Below are positions 11,046 through 20,990 of a stretch of 64,000 nt of DNA, piece after piece; position 1 is the first letter of the stretch, and each line of letters opens with the position of its first letter. Position numbers and translations under genes: made by a program. This DNA is from Gnetum montanum. Taxonomy: Eukaryota > Streptophyta > Gnetopsida > Gnetales > Gnetaceae. The notes beneath the pieces were generated by a model. That model was not told the DNA's origin, searched no databases, and saw only the letters and a program-made list of their open reading frames with translations. Where the stretch lies: contig MNCI01004138.1 of NCBI GenBank assembly GCA_015680685.1, forward strand, positions 293,608 to 357,607, written 5' to 3'.

Positions 11046-11133
11046 ATATATATATATTTTTAGGATGCGATATCGTGTACCCGCTAGCAGGGACCCAATA
11101 TCGTGTCGGACATGATATTGCATACCCGATATC
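11046..11133 (-). promoter_or_regulatory. Internal copy of the GATATC/TATA promoter module
   Basis: GATATC-type words start at 11069, 11097 (AATATC), 11114 (GATATT) and 11128, with GCTAGC standing at 11083 in the expected slot (steps 14, 14, 17, 14). On the minus strand the last word begins at 11074, followed after about 24 bases by an alternating TATATATA run (11060-11046). It lies about 500 bp upstream of the extra ORF start at 10540, on the same strand. B and D lack it at the equivalent place, so it looks like an internal promoter for the extra ORF (inference). Confidence 0.55.
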
Positions 11134-11139
11134 ATGTCC

Positions 11140-12586
11140 TCCCGAAAATAGGGCACTTGAGAAAATTACCAATTTTTTTTTTAAATTTTCAAAATTCTAA
11201 AGTATAAACTGAGGACATATAGATCAATATAAAGGGGTCTAGGGTAATACAACTAATTTGGAAGGCACAAAGATTAGAATGGTGTAAAATCTGTCAATGA
11301 AAATCATAAAAAGTAGGGGAAAAAAGAATATGTGTTAGCTTATAGGAACGTTTGAACTAGAAGGATAATAAGGGAAAGAAAAAATCATTGTTAATACTTA
11401 GAGTATAGTCAATGATGTGCGGTAGATGTGTTATAAGTGCAATCACATGGGTCACGCAAGTGGGTCCTCCCCAAAGCAGGTTCCTACCTATAATGCCCTT
11501 ACATAACCACATCTTAAAATGTCTGTGGGCACTAGAAGGGTTAAGCGCAATCAACACCAATTTCACAAAACAAACACATGTAAATATCACTGCGATGAGA
11601 GGTGAATTCCATGCTACCCAAGTCACAAGCCACAATTATATGAACAACGAGGTGAGGTGAATTGTAGAAGGGATTGCAAAGATCGGGACATGAGGTAATG
11701 GACTCAGAGCACAATGAATTCTATGTGTAGGGCATGATTAATGTGTCATTAACCTGTCACTCTGAAATTAGGAGCAAGTCCATTCCCTAATTAGTGACAT
11801 CGCATTGCTTCATCCAATGATGGACAACCATAAGAGCACCATGACAGCAAGGCGTATGATCACTTGACATTTTGTACAAGGGAGGAGTGATTTTGCTTTG
11901 TGGCACTTTTTTTTTGAATGCTTAATCTAAAGAAGCTGCCAACCTTTAGGCATGGATGCATGTCTTTCCAGTGGAACCCCCTAGAACAACATTATTTTTT
12001 CTAGTTGAGTGCCTTTTGATTACTCTTCCATTTTTTATTAGATCTACAAGGATCTTAGTACAACCAAGCTACATGATAACTTCCACAGATGTCACCAAAG
12101 AGAATCCACAAGTCCCCTTGATGTCACACCCTGGCCATTCCTTCTTGGTCCATCCTTCTTTTCTCTAGGCACAATAACACAAAATTATTTTAAGTTTTAA
12201 TGATTAGGAATATCATCGTACCCAGAGTAGAACCTCTTATTAATAGAATGGGTGGATGGATGTTGTGGGCTTGCTGTTCAAATAATTAGTTACCTAAGAC
12301 TTAATAGCATAGAATAACACCTCAACCAATGAGTCACATGAGTGTTTTATTATTAGATGAGATTACTCACAAAAAGATAAAAAGAGAAGAAGATAAAAAG
12401 ACAAAAAGACAATAAGTTGAAAAATGAAAAACTAAAAAACAAAAATTCAAAACTAAAGAAATGAAAAATATTTATTAATCTTGCTTGTTATTAGAATGGG
12501 GGATATCCCCTATAACTAAACAGTTGAGCATGTTTAGGATTAATAAATGAAGAATTGGGATCCTTGCATGTTGAAAATATTGGGAC
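11140..12586 (-). other. Conserved 3' non-coding region of element A
   Basis: No reading frame is supported. It carries the blocks shared by the family: GGGTCCTCCCCAAAGCAGG at about 11461-11480, the AGACATG...CATGCC box at 11943-11972, and the GTGTGACATCAAGGGGA box at 12112-12131. A purine-rich end-of-pol block lies at about 12490-12515. In the sense of transcription it begins just after the deletion junction near 12575. Confidence 0.6.
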
Positions 12587-13165
12587 TCAGTCATACTTAC
12601 CCCATTGGGGTTGACACACTTGATTATAGTTGGCATAGTGGGGTAGGTTATAGGATGTAGTTAATTGATGAGTGGCTGACCCACTATGGCTCTCATGACT
12701 GTAAGATGGTATGCAAGGATCGATTTGTCTCCCTTGGTGGCTATATTCATTGGTCTTTATGGTTGTTGGAGTATTTGTTAATGGCCCACAGAAAGTAACA
12801 TAAGGCGTTGGGTTCAAAGAGGAAGCTACACCACAATGTTGGACTTGTGCTAGGTTGGAAGGTTCCTTGGGCTCAAAAGTGTGTTGTCCCTTCTTACAGT
12901 CAGGTCTAAAGAAGGGATGCCTATGATGTTGTGGAGGATTCCCATTGCTATTGATAGTAGCAGCACAAGTAACATTCATGGGTTGGTGTAGTGGCGCAAA
13001 ACCCTTTGGAACACTTGGTGGTGATGTAGAAGGAGGTGAAGGATGAGAATTTTGAAATTGAGGAGAAGTGTAAGGTATCCAAGGTGGTGGTTGTGTTGGA
13101 TAGGATATGGGTTGATAGTATTGAGGGGAATAATAATCATGTGGTGAGATAGAGGTTGTTGACAC
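12587..13165 (-). pseudogene. Pro/Tyr/Gln-rich gag tail of element A
   Basis: 192 codons rich in Pro, Gln, Tyr and Ser (SPQYYQPISYPTQPPPW near the start). The segment HPFFRPDCKK corresponds to PFFRTN..PSKP in elements B, D and E, which lies between the zinc knuckle and the protease. In the family this is a flexible spacer at the end of Gag. The frame stops at the point where the pol block has been lost. The zinc-knuckle region (about 13200-13430) is frameshifted. Confidence 0.6.
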
Positions 13166-13489
13166 GGTTGGGGAAAAAAGATGTTAGACTTGATAAGCAC
13201 TTAGGTTCGAATGATATGAAGGGTGTAACCAGTTTGAGGGTGGCCTCCCCCACAATTGGGATTGTTGCCACTATGATCGAACATAGTATCTTTGTATGAA
13301 CTCTGGATGTAACAGTCTTCCTCAATGCTCCTGTAAATGTGGCAAGATTGGACATTGGCCCTTGGGATGATCATACAGAAAAATGTTGAACTGATACGTA
13401 TGATTGGTAGTTGAGCTCTTATTTTTTTCAACCCTACTTTCTGATTGTCTAAGGATATTTTGTCATGCTTCTTGGTTCATCATAACTCT

Positions 13490-14487
13490 AACCCCAATAA
13501 TGTTGGCATATTCTCTACATTTTTTATTATCTATTCCATCATCTTATTGATCTTTGTCTCAATTTCATCCAATGATTGTAGTGTTGGCAAAGATGGTTCC
13601 ACCTCCTTGAGGTGAGTTGATTTCTCCTCTTTTAGATTATGGACCTTTGTTCATGCGAGATTTTAATCCCATTGGGATATTTTAGCATTCTCCCATTTAG
13701 CCAATTCTTCTTCTTCTTTTGCTACCTGCTTAATAATCTCTTGGAGTTGGTGGGTTCGTAGCTCATATAGTTGACCTCGAGCATACATCCCTAAGGTCTC
13801 CCTTGTTTCATTATGGAGCCCATTCATAATGTGGTACATTAGCCTCTCCTTGGAGAACTCATGACCTAGGTAGTTGTTTAACAATGCATAATATCTTTCT
13901 AAGGCCATGTCCAAGGGTTCATGTTGTGCTCGTTTCCACTCTTGGATTTGTCTCCTCAAGGCTGACACTCTTGCATAGGTTTAATATCTTTCGTTGAAGA
14001 GTTCTACCATTGTTGGTCAATGTTGGATTGATTTTGGTTTTAACAGCCTATACCATACTTTTGCTTGGCCAACAAGTGTTAGAGGAAAGAGCTTAAGTTT
14101 TTGCCATCCATTATCAATGTTGTTCCATGCATAGGCATCGTAGAAGGCTTGTAGATGTTGTTGTGGGTCTAATTCATAGCCTCTAGAGAATTTGGAAAAT
14201 TTGTTTAAGTCAAGCCTGGGTAGACAGCTTTCCTTGCGATGCCTGTGGGATATTCGAATAGCCTTTTGTATTTGCGTTAGGCTCATAGTGGCTAGTAGGG
14301 GTTCATCATCACTCGGTATGTTATGAATTCATGAGTTGGGATGATCTTGTCTTCATTTATGTTTATAGGAGACCCCTACATCAGATCGAGTACTCCAAAC
14401 TTCATCTTCATCTTCATATAATTCGTTGGTTCTCCAATGAATTGCCTTACTAGTTGTTGCATTATCATAGTCTTGTGAGAGAGACAT
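13490..14487 (-). pseudogene. gag: Gag of element A
   Basis: Starts at ATG 14487 (MSLSQDYDNATTSK), about 115 bases after the primer site, and stays in one frame to about 13490 with a few stops. Residues from about 70 on hold the retrotransposon-gag core: LDLNKFSKFSRGYELDPQ, then HLQAFYDA, LFPLTLVGQAKVWY, ELFNERY and LHNETRETLGMYARGQL. The N-terminus is short and matches element G (MSLSHGSNNASYEE), not the long N-terminus of B, D and E. So A and G form one subfamily. Gag forms the virus-like particle that packages the RNA. Confidence 0.8.
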
Positions 14488-14600
14488 GGTTGTAAATTTA
14501 TGTGTGATTTAATTGCAATTATTTCTTCCTAAAAGATGTATTGTTAATACTTTGTTATAGTGATCTTGTATGATATAACTAATCTAGATAACTAGCATCA

Positions 14601-14618
14601 TCCCCAGCAACGACATCA
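14601..14618 (-). other. tRNA-Asp-like primer-binding site of element A
   Basis: Minus strand TGATGTCGTTGCTGGGGA, 14 of 18 identical to TGGCGCCGTTGCCGGGGA, the complement of the plant tRNA-Asp 3' end. All four differences are transitions. It starts one base after the 5' LTR. Confidence 0.75.
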
Positions 14619-14619
14619 A

Positions 14620-15458
14620 TGATGAGTGGTGAGGTACCCCTACACTCAACCATATGAATACGAGTGTTGCACGCACGATCCAGTCAAAATCTGCAGATGG
14701 GCTAGCTGTGGTATCTAGATAGTTACTCGTTGATTACAGTTCGTTGTCTTCCCACCTGAACTAGTATATGCTTTGTCACATATGGTTTAGTCTAGAGTGA
14801 GGTGTATGATGTGTTCCTAAACTAATGCTACTCCTGGAGGCAATGGAGAATAACCTTAGCTAAGCTAGGAGGAAAAGGGAGAAAGAGTTAGTCTAAACTA
14901 GCCTAAGGGTGATGAGCATCCATTCCTGAATCATTTGTACACATCTTGAACCTCATGCATGACTACTACTGGGATTACCAAGTGTAGATCCTAGGTACGC
15001 TACTGGGTTACCAAGTAGTCACACTTAAATGCTCATGATTAAGTCATACTCATTCCATGTTTAAGGAGTTTAGGGTGAAGAGATATTAACTATGAAATCA
15101 ATAAATAACAATAATAATTAAATAATTAAACTAAGTGAATGTTGCAATGATGAAGTAATCTCAATCTTTATTTTCGGTCATGTGCGTGTCCAAGTACATC
15201 ACACTTGAATAAAGGATGTTGTACAGTTACAATCATCACACTGCAAGCATGCATTGAGAGAGAGGGTTAAGAGAAAAATGACAAAAAGATCCTACACTAA
15301 ACTGACTCTCTAAAAATTGACTGAAAAGACTCCTTTCCTGTGTGCCTTCATGTGTATTTATAGGCTCACACAGGAACCATGATATCACAAATCCAATATC
15401 GTTGTCGGATGTGATATCACGTACCTGATATTGCAACCTGATGAATCATGATTCATCA
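14620..15458 (-). repeat. Element A 5' LTR
   Basis: 839 bp, the same length as the 3' LTR, with the same TGATGAG and CATCA ends. Promoter module: GATATC at 15381-15386 and degenerate words to its right, TATA start at 15362 (minus). The U5 end adjoins the primer site at 14618. Confidence 0.92.
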
Positions 15459-15463
15459 CCCAT
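15459..15463. other. Target-site duplication of element A (right copy)
   Basis: CCCAT, identical to 6713-6717. One base later begins the ATAAC duplication of element B, so the two insertions hit the same few bases of O1. Confidence 0.85.
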
Positions 15464-15464
15464 C

Positions 15465-15469
15465 ATAAC
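15465..15469. other. Target-site duplication of element B (left copy)
   Basis: ATAAC immediately before the 5' LTR; the same bases follow the 3' LTR at 25009-25013. Confidence 0.85.
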
Positions 15470-16318
15470 TGATGAGTCCCAATATTGGACCCACGATATC
15501 AAGCCCTCGATATCGGATATGTGATATTGGAGTTGCCAAAGCGATATTGGACATGCGATATCAGAACTTGTCTTATCACCTATAAATAAGATATAGGGGC
15601 ACTTGGTTTCGTAGTTAATTTCTTAGTCTCTTAGTTGAACCCTTGTAGTTTTCCCTTTCCAAAGTTAGAATTATTTCTGAGTGTTCACAATAGGAGTCAT
15701 AAAGCGAATGGATCTTTATTTGAGCATTGTGTACCTGAGCACACCTTGTGTTCAGAAATAAAGATGAACTTTGTGATAAACCTTGCAACATTCAGAATAG
15801 CTTAATTATTTTATTTAAATGTTATTTACTATTATTTGCTACTCTCATTAGTTTATTAATGTTATTTTTATTGAATTGTTAATTATCAACGAATTAGCAC
15901 ACTCAGTACGACCACTTTGAGCATACGTGAAACACTTGGTAACCTAGTAATGATTAGTGTTTGGTAATCCAAATAGTGTTACACTGGTTTAGGATGTGTC
16001 CAACAAGTGGGAACGGATGCTAGTGTTAGGACTGGTTAGAGCTTAGCTGATTAGTTAAATCAATTTAGTTACTCACTTATTTCATTTCTCCATTTTAAGC
16101 ACCAGAAACATAAAACATAAAAAGCATAAAAATCATATACCTCAAGTTTACTTAACCATACAATTGTGCCTTATGAGTAAGCTTGGGAAGACAACGATCA
16201 CATAACCCATCCTTGTTCTGTGTAAGTGCATAAGCACTTAATCCTTGGAGTTTGACTGGATTGCATGTGAATGCTCGTATTCATATGGTTGGGTGTAGGG
16301 GTACCTCGTCGCTCATCA
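15470..16318 (+). repeat. Element B 5' LTR
   Basis: Begins TGATGAGTCCC and ends GCTCATCA; 849 bp, as is the 3' copy. U3 is only about 110 bp and is made largely of GATATC-type words. The TATA box at 15581 is followed by a long R-U5. Confidence 0.92.
15495..15590 (+). promoter_or_regulatory. GATATC/TATA promoter module, B 5' LTR
   Basis: Words start at 15495 and 15509 (GATATC), 15523 and 15543 (GATATT), and 15557 (GATATC). The steps are 14, 14, 20, 14. TATAAATAAG starts at 15581, exactly 24 bases after the last word. The 3' LTR repeats the same steps with different substitutions. Confidence 0.85.
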
Positions 16319-16319
16319 T

Positions 16320-16337
16320 TGGCACCGTTTCTAGGGA
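16320..16337 (+). other. tRNA-Asp-like primer-binding site of element B
   Basis: TGGCACCGTTTCTAGGGA, 14 of 18 identical to TGGCGCCGTTGCCGGGGA, one base after the LTR end. Confidence 0.8.
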
Positions 16338-16457
16338 TTTTTCATGTTTGTACGCTGATTAGAACTTAGTAAATCTTTCCATTGTTGGAACGAATCCTTA
16401 GGGTTGGTCATCCTATAATCATTGAAAAAGAGAGTATTTCACAATGAATAATCAATC

Positions 16458-18440
16458 ATGTCTCCTTCTTCTTATGAGAGTGCTTCATTGCCTAGGTCTG
16501 ACATCAGGAACAATCAGAGGCAAAGTGTACAAAATAGTCTACTAGTAACCCAATAGTTTCTCTTGGTATACGCTCATCCTGATGAGTATATACCAGACTT
16601 TACCTTTATCCTCCACCAGGATGAACAACTGTGTTGGTTTGATTTAGAAGGTAACATAGTGTTACCTCCCGATCGTTGAATCCCAAGCATGCTTCTTTGT
16701 GCTCTCACACGAATTGGTATGCATCACTTACAATCAGAGCACATTGTGCATGAACAAGATTCGAGGGATTATCGACCCACAGAGGCACAATGCCAAAGGG
16801 ACATACAATAGGAGAGACATTACAAATCTATGAAGGGAAAGTGGTCTCAGGATGTCCTGTATGTCCTAAGTGAAAATGAGGATGGTGAACCTATCTCAGG
16901 AGGTTTTCCACAAAACGATGTTCCTCTCATTGACTTCAGTCAACAAGTTGTGTATTGAAACCTTCACTCAACTATTCATAACCCAGGTTTTGATACCAAC
17001 AGACACAAAGGGTCCAAAAAATGAACATGAACATGTGACAATGATAGAAATTTTGATCATGACCGTGACTGAGGTCGTGACCATCAAAGAGAAGATGACA
17101 GGTGCCATCATGGTACCAGTCCTCCTTCCTCTTCACCTTCATCATCTTCTTCCTCCTCTCCTTCATGATATGAATGTAGTTGCAAAGGGAAAGACCATGA
17201 GGACAATGGTAAGAAAAATAGAGATCATAGAAAAAACAATCGAGAAAGGAGACGAGGGAATTCTAGAGAGATACATCATGAAAGAAGGGAGAGTAGGAAA
17301 CAGTATAGGCATCATAGACACCATACACAATATGATCACGATGAACCCCTACCTGCCACCCAAAGTATGTTAGATATATCAAAGGCCATTAGAATCCAAA
17401 TAAGGAACCAAAAAGACAGTAGGATCAAAAGACTATACATGAATAACATCCCACGATTTGAAGGGGGATACAATGCTGATCCTCAAAACCATTTACAAGC
17501 ATTCCAAGATGCATGTACCTTGTAAAACATAGAAAATGAGTGGAAAAAAATAAATTTTTTTCTATGGACATTGATCAAGGAAGCAAAAATCTAGTACCAG
17601 TCCTTAGAATTGGAACCCATTCGTCGATGGAGTATCATATTAGAGTTATTCAATGATAAGTATCAAACATACTCTCGAGTTTCCAACCTACGTAAGAAAA
17701 TCCAAGGATAGAAACAAGGAGGACACGAACCCTTGGATGTTGCCATGGGCTAATATTATACATTATTACATCATTGCTTTGGCCATGGTTACTCACAAAA
17801 GAAACAACTACACCATCTTGTAGATGGGCTTAGGTACAAAACGCAAAGAACCCTTGGGACTTACACCCAAGGAAGGCTATCTGAGCTCCATGCCCACCAA
17901 ATACAAAAATTTTTGGAGCAAGTTGCCAAGGAGGAAGGTGAGTTAAGGAAAAGAGAAAGTGCATAAGAGTACAATAGAGATCCTTCCCTTCGAAAGAAGG
18001 AAGTGAGATTTTGTGAAGATGAAGAAGAGTCACCACTCAAAGAGATGGTGAATAAAAAGATCTTGCCCATTCAAAAATTAGCATTAGAAGTATCAGAAAA
18101 GGTAGATCAAATGTGGAGCTCCCTAGATGATAAATTTCAAACCATTCTAAAAATAGTAGAGGAGTCTAGAGAGCAAAGTAGTGATCGAGAGAGAAGGAAA
18201 AAGAAAAAAGCTGAGTATGCACGTAACAAGGGTAAGGGCAAAGTTGCTATCATTGAAGAGGTTGTGGATTTAGACACAGACAATGATGGTGGATGTGAGA
18301 TATGCCAATATGACCATCCTAAAGGATGTTTCTCATTAGTGTCACATCTGCAAGAGTTTGGGGTGTATGCACTTAATATACAATTAAACAGATGGCAAAC
18401 ACCCCAAAGGTTACCTTATCCTCAAGGTAACCCAAGGTAG
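16458..18440 (+). pseudogene. gag: Gag of element B
   Basis: ATG at 16458 (MSPSSYESASLPRS) is conserved in E. The N-terminal domain holds the family signature PDEYIPDFTFILHQDEQL, then DLEGNIVLPPD. About 17000-17340 encodes an Arg/Asp/His-rich stretch with a Ser-Pro run (SSPSSSPSSSSSSPS). The capsid-like core follows (17450-17930): IPRFEGGYNADPQNHLQAF, HHLVDGL..KTQRTLGTYTQGRL. Then comes an acidic hinge (EDEEESPLKEMVN) and the knuckle CEICQYDHPKGC (18294-18329). Several stops are TAG where relatives have Gln or Trp, and at least one frameshift separates the basic stretch from the core. It packages the RNA in virus-like particles; here it is non-functional. Confidence 0.85.
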
Positions 18441-19500
18441 TTTCACCAACCCTTAACATATTACTTGATTGGAGCTCCACCATAATCAAATGAATAGTAT
18501 CAACAATGGAAACACCCACAATCATGGGGAATGCCATTACCACATCAACAATATCCTTACCGTCAACCTGACCCATACGGGTACTACGTTCATTAGCCAA
18601 TCTCTCCACATGGCTCCACTAGTCATGTCACTCCTTAGCCTCACTACTAGACCCACAAGTACTATAGAACTCCTTCTCCTAAGAGTGATGTTCCACAAAT
18701 GTACTATCCTTCTCATCCAATTGTACTGCTTCCATCCTTAGCTCCATTACCACCTACTTCAACTATGCAGGGTGAGCTTCCTACCTAGCCACAGCAACAT
18801 AATGCTACAAGAGTTGTCAATCCTCAACCTACTATTGTTTTGGACAACCAATGAAAGAAAAGACCTTTCTTTAGAACCAATAGTCCAACCAAGTCCTTAC
18901 AACCACAAGCGGCTAACTCTCCAAACGCCTCACCACTATTCGAATCTTTGGCGCTTCCTTTGAACCAAAGATCACACTCAACGCACATTGTCATGTTAAC
19001 TCATGCAATCACTAATTAGATCAAAGCTGATGGAGGAGTAAAATTCATTTAGAGTTGGCCGAGTAGTCCATCACTATCCCATTAGGACTAGTGGAGGAGA
19101 TTGTCACCACTGTTTGTAATCAAGTCAACAATTGTAAGGGGGACTTTCCAATCATAATGGGAAGAGCATGGCTAAGAACGATTTATGCATGCCTAGGAAT
19201 ATGTGATATTTTTCTAGAAATATCAAAAGAAAATATGTTTGGAATGATAAAGAAGAAGAAAGTTTCATGCATCGCATATAGTGACACAGGGTGTAACTGC
19301 TTGTAGAAGTCCTAGTTTGTACAACGTTTAACATTGCCTGCATGCAACCAGTGTGCACAAATAACTGACATAAAAATATGCCTATATGCAATAGCCACAA
19401 GATAGGAAGACACCTAGTGGTTGATAATTGACCAAGAGAGAAATTCAACTATATGCATGGAACCAACTGAAAGCTTGACTTGTGTCTGTATTGGTAGCAT
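18441..19500 (+). pseudogene. Pro/Gln-rich spacer and protease remnant of element B
   Basis: To about 18960 the sequence corresponds to the Pro/Gln/Tyr-rich spacer of D and E, frameshifted. The protease follows. The segment with the catalytic Asp-Ser-Gly, present in D (44022-44030) and E (34075-34086), is deleted around 19030. The C-terminal half survives at 19091-19306: NCKGDFPIIMGRAWL, then a Lys-rich end. So this copy cannot process its polyprotein. From 19400 the inter-domain segment leading to RT is readable. Confidence 0.7.
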
Positions 19501-20096
19501 AGATGCATTAGAGCAAGTCGATCATCAACTTCCAAGTCCTGACATTAAAAATACCAATTAGGGGAAGCTGGAAATTCCAAACGAGTTTGAGAAAAAGCCC
19601 CTTGAGTTAAAACCATTGCCCATTGGTATGGAGTACACATTTCTCAGGAATGGAAAACCAGTAATCATTAACGCTAAGCTCACTTCTCAACAAAAAGAAA
19701 GACTACTAAAGATGGTAAAAAAAATGGTTGAAAACCTTTGCTTGGTCTTATCCTGAATTAACCAAAATAGATCCTAGGATATGCCAACATATAATTTACA
19801 TTGACCCCTCCATGAAGCCTCGACAACAACTACAAAGGTGACTGAACCCAAAGCTTAAGCAAGTGGTTAAAGAAGAAATTGAACAGCTTCTAAAAGCCAG
19901 GTTCATCTACCCCATTGCTGATAGTGAATGGGTTAGTCCATTAGTCATTATGCCTAAAAAGGAAGGTAAATAGAGGGTATGTATAGACTTTAGGCTAAAC
20001 ATGGCAACATTTAAAGACCATTTCCCATTGCCATTTTTTGACCAAGTCTTAGATACCATTGTTGGACATTGCTATTATAGTTTTCTAGATGGTTAC
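19501..20096 (+). pseudogene. pol: Reverse transcriptase N-terminal part of element B
   Basis: Segments in order match E: KPLPIGMEY, LTSQQKE, FAWSYPELTKIDPRICQH, then VKEEIEQLLKARFIYPI, VSPLVIMPKKEGK, VCIDFRLN and FKDHFPLPFFDQVLD. This is the fingers and first palm strand of a Ty3/gypsy RT. The catalytic YxDD region falls in the assembly gap that starts at 20097. Confidence 0.85.
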
Positions 20097-20531
20097 NNNN
20101 NNNNNNNNNNNNNNNNNNNNNNNNNNNNNNNNNNNNNNNNNNNNNNNNNNNNNNNNNNNNNNNNNNNNNNNNNNNNNNNNNNNNNNNNNNNNNNNNNNNN
20201 NNNNNNNNNNNNNNNNNNNNNNNNNNNNNNNNNNNNNNNNNNNNNNNNNNNNNNNNNNNNNNNNNNNNNNNNNNNNNNNNNNNNNNNNNNNNNNNNNNNN
20301 NNNNNNNNNNNNNNNNNNNNNNNNNNNNNNNNNNNNNNNNNNNNNNNNNNNNNNNNNNNNNNNNNNNNNNNNNNNNNNNNNNNNNNNNNNNNNNNNNNNN
20401 NNNNNNNNNNNNNNNNNNNNNNNNNNNNNNNNNNNNNNNNNNNNNNNNNNNNNNNNNNNNNNNNNNNNNNNNNNNNNNNNNNNNNNNNNNNNNNNNNNNN
20501 NNNNNNNNNNNNNNNNNNNNNNNNNNNNNNN
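20097..20531. other. Assembly gap of 435 N
   Basis: Unknown bases. In element E the equivalent interval between the same flanks (about 34978-35632) is some 655 bp. So either the gap size is only an estimate or B carries a deletion of about 220 bp there. Confidence 0.95.
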
Positions 20532-20990
20532 TACTTACATAGTTAGATGACCAAAAACAACCCTATTACATTCATTGTGCAAGTCGAAGTATTGCTAGTA
20601 TACAACTCAACTACACCAAAATAGAAAAAGAGTTAATGGCTATGATGTTTGCACTAGAAAAATTTAGGCACTATGTATTAGGCTATAAGATATTTGTACA
20701 CATGGAACATAGTGTAGTATAGTTCTTAATGAATAAACCAATGGTGAGCCCTTGCATCATACGATGGCTCGTAATCTTACAAGAGTTCAATCTTACGATG
20801 ATTGCTCGTGAAGGAATTGAGAACGTTGTTGCTGATCATTTATCTTGGTTATGATGGGACAACAAAGAGGATAAATATCCAATTTCTGAATGCTACCCTG
20901 ATAAAATCCTCTTTGTAGATGTAATAAAGAATCAATTAACCACAGATACAAATTGGTATAGTAGCATTCTTACCTATCTTCTCACACAAG
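20532..20990 (+). pseudogene. pol: RNase H of element B
   Basis: Matches E in order: YIHCASRSIASIQLNYTK, KELMAMMFALEKFRHYVLG, VHMEHSV, FLMNKPMVSPCIIRWLVIL, then VADHL at the domain end. RNase H removes the RNA template during cDNA synthesis. Stops (TAG) interrupt it. Confidence 0.8.

Larger units (their letters stand above)
6718..15458 (-). mobile_element. Element A: complete pol-less LTR retrotransposon with an extra ORF
   Basis: This is an 8741-bp element on the minus strand. It has two LTRs of identical length (839 bp each), TG/CA ends, a 5-bp target duplication, a tRNA-Asp-like primer site, and a 3' polypurine tract. Order in the sense of transcription: 5' LTR (14620-15458), primer site, gag (14487 to about 13490), Pro-rich tail (13165-12587), a junction where protease, RT, RNase H and integrase are missing, 3' non-coding region, an internal copy of the LTR promoter module (11133-11046), extra ORF (10540-7730), polypurine tract, 3' LTR (6718-7556). 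It cannot reverse-transcribe or integrate itself and is presumably mobilised by relatives such as B or E. It is inserted into O1. Confidence 0.9.

Noticed and set aside
15495-15562. GATATC clusters as cloning-vector or EcoRV linker artefact
   Set aside because: They occur in eight separate LTRs with diverged surroundings and conserved spacing, so they belong to the elements.
20001-20550. Long open frames across the gap
   Set aside because: Most residues are unknown; the frames exist only because N runs contain no stop.
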